From contig CP070825.1 of assembly GCA_020344415.1 (NCBI GenBank), forward strand, positions 713,206 through 777,205: a stretch of 64,000 bases of DNA. The letters run 5' to 3'. The notes beneath the pieces are model-generated. The model did no database searches. It was given only the letters and a program-made list of their open reading frames with translations, and was not told the origin of the DNA. A program made the translations under genes and the position numbers. The DNA is from Candidatus Aminicenantota bacterium. Its GTDB lineage: Bacteria > Acidobacteriota > Aminicenantia > Aminicenantales > Aminicenantaceae. Shown in pieces: positions 60,974-64,000 of this stretch (positions within the stretch are counted from its first letter, which is position 1; each line of letters begins with the position of its first letter).

Positions 60974-63703
60974 TTAATTGCTTTTATGTTTCTTCCTGAA
61001 GTGGGAAGGCGTCATCTTGGTGAATTTTTTAAAGGCTTTGTAAAAAGATACTTTTGAGTTGAAACCCACATCGTATGCAATTTCCAGTATTGTGAGGTTG
61101 CTCTTGGCTGAATCGGTCAGGTGCTCTTTTGCTTCTTGAATCCGGAAGCTGTTGATCAGATCAAAAAAATTCTTATTAAGCTTTGTATTGATGATTTGAG
61201 ATAACTGATAAGAAGGAATGGATAATTTTTCGGATAAAGATTGAAGTGAGAGCGTCTCATTCTTATATATTTTTTCCACTTCCAAAAGATAGCCAAGATG
61301 TTTTAAACACTTCTCGGTTTTACCAGGGTCGAGGAAGGGGCTTTTGCTCCTCTTATTTTTTATGAGACGTCTTCGTCTGAAAATCAGGTAACTGCCTGTT
61401 CCAGTCACAAATACAGCCATTATCAACAATGCTCTGAACATCCATGTGTTTGTGAAGCTTGATCTGATGTTGATTGAGATTTGGCTTTCATTTCGATTCC
61501 AAATTCCTTCTTCACTACAGGCTGTCACATGAAACACGTAGCTTCCGGAGCCCAAATTCGGATAGAAGGCCTCTCTTGATTCTTCTGATTCAAGCTGAAT
61601 CCAGTCCTCATCATGTCCCTCAAGCTTATACCTGAATTTTACCCTTTTTGGCGCAGCAAAAGAGCATGCTGTGAAGAAGAAACCAACGTTCTCTACGTCC
61701 TGAAAAACATACTCCCTGCCAGTGCTTTCTAAGCTTTGTCCATCCACTTCTATCTTTTCAATAATCACGTTGGGAGGGTCCAAAGTGCGCGTCTTGATCT
61801 TTTCCGGGTTAAGTACGGATATTCCTTTTTTTGTAGCGAACCAGAATTCGCCTTTACTTGTCTTGAGGACACTGTTTTTATAATGCGTGCATTCGATGCT
61901 ACCCATTCCATCCGAAATCCCGTAGGAGACACAATTGAGGCTCTCGATTTTTCCTTCTGCAATCTCATTGAGATCGTTTTTCCTCACCTTGTGAATACCC
62001 GTATCGCTGGTCAGCCAAAAGTTCCCTCGTTCATCCTCCAGAAGGTTATAAATTATGTCAGTTGCCAGACCATCCCTGGACGAAATAGGGAAAATTTGTC
62101 CGTCCTTGTACCGTACGATACCCGCATTAAAAGTTCCGAACCAGATGGTTCCGGAGCTATCGGCGAATATCCTGGAAACCGGTATTCCTTTCAGATACGT
62201 CTCCATTCTGTCTCTGGATACTTCACCATTTTTCAATATATTCAAACCTTTAGAAGTAGCAACCCAGATATCGTCGTTGGTGTCCTCATAGATATCTTGT
62301 ATGGTGTTATCAACGAGTCCATCCGCTGTTGTAAAGGATGAAAAATATCCATCCTGATAGACGCTTAGACCCTCGAACGTTCCTAACCATACCTTTCCTC
62401 TGCTGTCGCAATATATGCTGATGACACAGTCGCTTATCAACCCATCGGACATGTCAAACCGAACAAGCTGGCCGTCTCTTTTCCATATAAGGCCTCTGCC
62501 GCAGGTGCTTATCCATAGGTTTCCCTGTAGGTCTTCGGTAACAGCTTTTATCCAGACCGCTTTGTTCACATCCTCCAGGTTTTCATCCTGCATAACTGAT
62601 TCAACCATAACGTTATCTCTGAATTTATAAAGTCCCCCGTAGGCTGAGCCAATCCAGAAATCTCCTTTCCGGTCTTCACAGAGGGCAACGATATAATTAT
62701 TCGGAAGCCCCTCATTCAATCCGTATGATGTGAATAAGCCCTCTTTGAACTGTTTTAAGCCTGATCCGTCTGTCCCGACCCAAACACTGTTCTCTCGGTC
62801 CTCAAAAAGTGATGTAACGATGTTATTTTTAAGGCCTGTTTCAATAGTGCTGCGGCCATCTGCGTCGAACCTGATCAGGTTGATTCCGTTGATGGTGCCT
62901 ACCCAGAGATTCCCGTCGCGATCCTCAAGGATGACGGTAACATGGTTATTGGAAAGACCGTCATTGGTCGTATATGTGCTTGTTGTATCATCTTTATAAA
63001 GGAAAAGCCCGTGATTTGTACCGATCCACAATGAACCTTGCCGGTCTTCATAAAGGGCTGTGATGGAGTCGTTGCTTCTTAGGCCTTCTTTAGTTTGGCT
63101 GATAAATTGCCCGTATTGGTACTCAAAATGCCCGTCGCTAATGGTGCCCACCCGAATGTTACCGCTTCTGTCTTCCAGGATAGAGGAGAACGATTCTACT
63201 GACATCTCAAGCGATTCTTTAATAACTTCAAAATTGCCATGGCTCAATCCTTTGAATATGGCTGAGCCTGTTATCACCCAGAAGTTTCCGTTCATATCTT
63301 CCAGCAGATCAACGATTTTATCTTTTTGTAATCCTCCCTCAAGAGGATATTTCCTCATTTGCCCTTCTTCAAGTTTGACGACACAACCTGAACTTCCAAT
63401 CCACAGGTATCCTTTTTTATCGACAAATAGAGTATATTTTCTTTCGCCTGTATTTCTCTCGTGTATACCATCCTCAATCATATCGAATTTGACTCCGTCA
63501 AAGCGCACAATCCCTCTGGATGTTCCGAGCCACAGATATCCATCTGGAGTTTGGACGATTGAGGTGACGGAATCAGAAGGGAGCCCGTTCTTGCTTCCCC
63601 ATTGTTCCATAAGATATTTCTGAAAGGAAGTTGAAGGATCCAGGGCGACCAAATGAAAAGTACAGATACACAGCAACAAAAAGAAACAGAATGTGCTTCT
63701 CAT
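60974..63703 (-). CDS. propeller-sensor regulator: reg_prop repeats, Y_Y_Y domain, TM helix, AraC-type HTH
   Basis: 909 residues, GGAGG nine bases before the ATG. Signal peptide; about twelve two-component-regulator propeller repeats (patterns DRQGSLWIGTNHGLF, DRDGNLWVGTINGI, DRENSVWVGTDGSG) spanning residues about 35-660; Y_Y_Y domain (KFRYKLEGHDEDWIQL, about 690-755); one membrane helix (FRALLIMAVFVTGTGSYLIF); cytoplasmic AraC HTH (ILEIAYDVGFNSKVSFYKAFKKFTKMTPSHFRKKH). It is like a hybrid two-component system of Bacteroidota but lacks the histidine kinase and receiver, so one chain appears to sense outside and bind DNA directly. Confidence 0.92.
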   Translation of the reverse strand: MRSTFCFFLLLCICTFHLVALDPSTSFQKYLMEQWGSKNGLPSDSVTSIVQTPDGYLWLGTSRGIVRFDGVKFDMIEDGIHERNTGERKYTLFVDKKGYLWIGSSGCVVKLEEGQMRKYPLEGGLQKDKIVDLLEDMNGNFWVITGSAIFKGLSHGNFEVIKESLEMSVESFSSILEDRSGNIRVGTISDGHFEYQYGQFISQTKEGLRSNDSITALYEDRQGSLWIGTNHGLFLYKDDTTSTYTTNDGLSNNHVTVILEDRDGNLWVGTINGINLIRFDADGRSTIETGLKNNIVTSLFEDRENSVWVGTDGSGLKQFKEGLFTSYGLNEGLPNNYIVALCEDRKGDFWIGSAYGGLYKFRDNVMVESVMQDENLEDVNKAVWIKAVTEDLQGNLWISTCGRGLIWKRDGQLVRFDMSDGLISDCVISIYCDSRGKVWLGTFEGLSVYQDGYFSSFTTADGLVDNTIQDIYEDTNDDIWVATSKGLNILKNGEVSRDRMETYLKGIPVSRIFADSSGTIWFGTFNAGIVRYKDGQIFPISSRDGLATDIIYNLLEDERGNFWLTSDTGIHKVRKNDLNEIAEGKIESLNCVSYGISDGMGSIECTHYKNSVLKTSKGEFWFATKKGISVLNPEKIKTRTLDPPNVIIEKIEVDGQSLESTGREYVFQDVENVGFFFTACSFAAPKRVKFRYKLEGHDEDWIQLESEESREAFYPNLGSGSYVFHVTACSEEGIWNRNESQISINIRSSFTNTWMFRALLIMAVFVTGTGSYLIFRRRRLIKNKRSKSPFLDPGKTEKCLKHLGYLLEVEKIYKNETLSLQSLSEKLSIPSYQLSQIINTKLNKNFFDLINSFRIQEAKEHLTDSAKSNLTILEIAYDVGFNSKVSFYKAFKKFTKMTPSHFRKKHKSN

Positions 63704-63870
63704 CTCCCAAAGCCTCCAGGTCCTGTCTTTGTTACACTTCTAATAATCATGATAACAAAACTCAATACAAAAAAAAACCGAGTGGATAAGAACTTCAAAA
63801 AATATCATTAAAAATAAAGACAAGGAGAGTTGTCTGTAGTGGAAAAGTGGAAAAAAAGTAGGAATAGTGG

Positions 63871-64000
63871 TACATTCTTTTGGTTCGTTTGCAGTAGTTA
63901 CACAGTGGGCGGTTAGCTCAGTGTGAGAGCGCGGCGTTCGCAAGAGGATGACCTCTCTGATGTTTGGCGCATTGATTCAAAGGGAAATATCAATATTATC
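63871..64000. repeat. repeat carrying the 5' half of tRNA-Ala(CGC), copy 2
   Basis: TACATTCTTTTGGTTC (63871), GGGCGGTTAGCTCAGTGTGA (63907) to TTCGCAAG (63937-63944), and ATATCAATATTATC at 63987-64000, the same order and similar spacing as the 56999 copy. The unit may go on past the window edge. Confidence 0.7.

Overview
This window reads as a chromosomal stretch of an uncultured Gram-negative heterotroph. Two large TonB-dependent receptors with carboxypeptidase-regulatory-like N-termini, a GWxTD-domain protein, a sulfatase-like/TPR protein, three FtsX/MacB-type permeases of about 800 residues and LPS-type glycosyltransferases together look like Acidobacteriota, most likely the Candidatus Aminicenantes (OP8) lineage. 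That placement is an inference from gene families; no rRNA or intact tRNA gene is present to confirm it.

Layout. 1-13.98 kb is almost all minus strand: a TonB receptor cut by the window edge, a class V aminotransferase, a unit of GntR/FCD regulator, TonB receptor, sulfatase-like/TPR and GWxTD genes, then tatA, a methyltransferase and a ROK kinase. 14.36-26.36 kb is plus strand housekeeping and envelope: lepA, a run with a TPR lipoprotein, mtnA and tsaD, two glycosyltransferases, an OSBS/NSAR-type enolase, and a 1027-residue FAD/Fe-S/CCG oxidoreductase with a methionine-rich tail. 26.7-29.9 kb (minus) is an ECF sigma factor, its HEAT-repeat anti-sigma factor and two DUF4097 proteins behind an ECF-like promoter. 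30-36 kb is mixed: a purM remnant, a NYN protein, a broken hydrolase, a solo DsbD-alpha protein with a redoxin, and the first FtsX permease. 37.2-43.4 kb is the most unusual block: a FAD oxidoreductase overlapping a stand-alone cyclic-nucleotide-binding (CNB) protein, a FHA-GAF-class III cyclase, and, convergent to it, one polypeptide that fuses a CNB domain, a complete acetate kinase and a complete PduL phosphotransacylase. 43.6-64 kb holds two more FtsX permeases, two serine hydrolases, two small membrane-protein/HTH regulator pairs, small secreted proteins, an esterase-TPR protein, a Tat-exported Fe-S aldo/keto reductase and a propeller-AraC sensor regulator.

The second theme is short repeats. 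Family A (core GGGGTCAGGCTTTCATAA, ending CATTGG/CCAATG) is a REP/MITE family; one copy still carries the first codons of a RAYT (REP-associated tyrosine transposase). Family A supplies the stop codon of tsaD and the ATG at the start of lepA. Family B (GGGGACAGGCTACTTTTT inverted arms around TCATTGCGAG-type palindromes) sits exactly on the stop codons of several genes, including between the convergent cyclase and acetate-kinase fusion genes, where it can serve as a two-way terminator. A third family of about 130 bp carries the 5' half of a tRNA-Ala(CGC).

Functional picture. The host probably imports polymers or complexes through TonB receptors, conserves energy by substrate-level phosphorylation through acetate (the AckA-PduL fusion), and may tie acetate formation to a cyclic nucleotide or other ligand through the fused CNB domain. 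That regulatory link is an inference from architecture and position.
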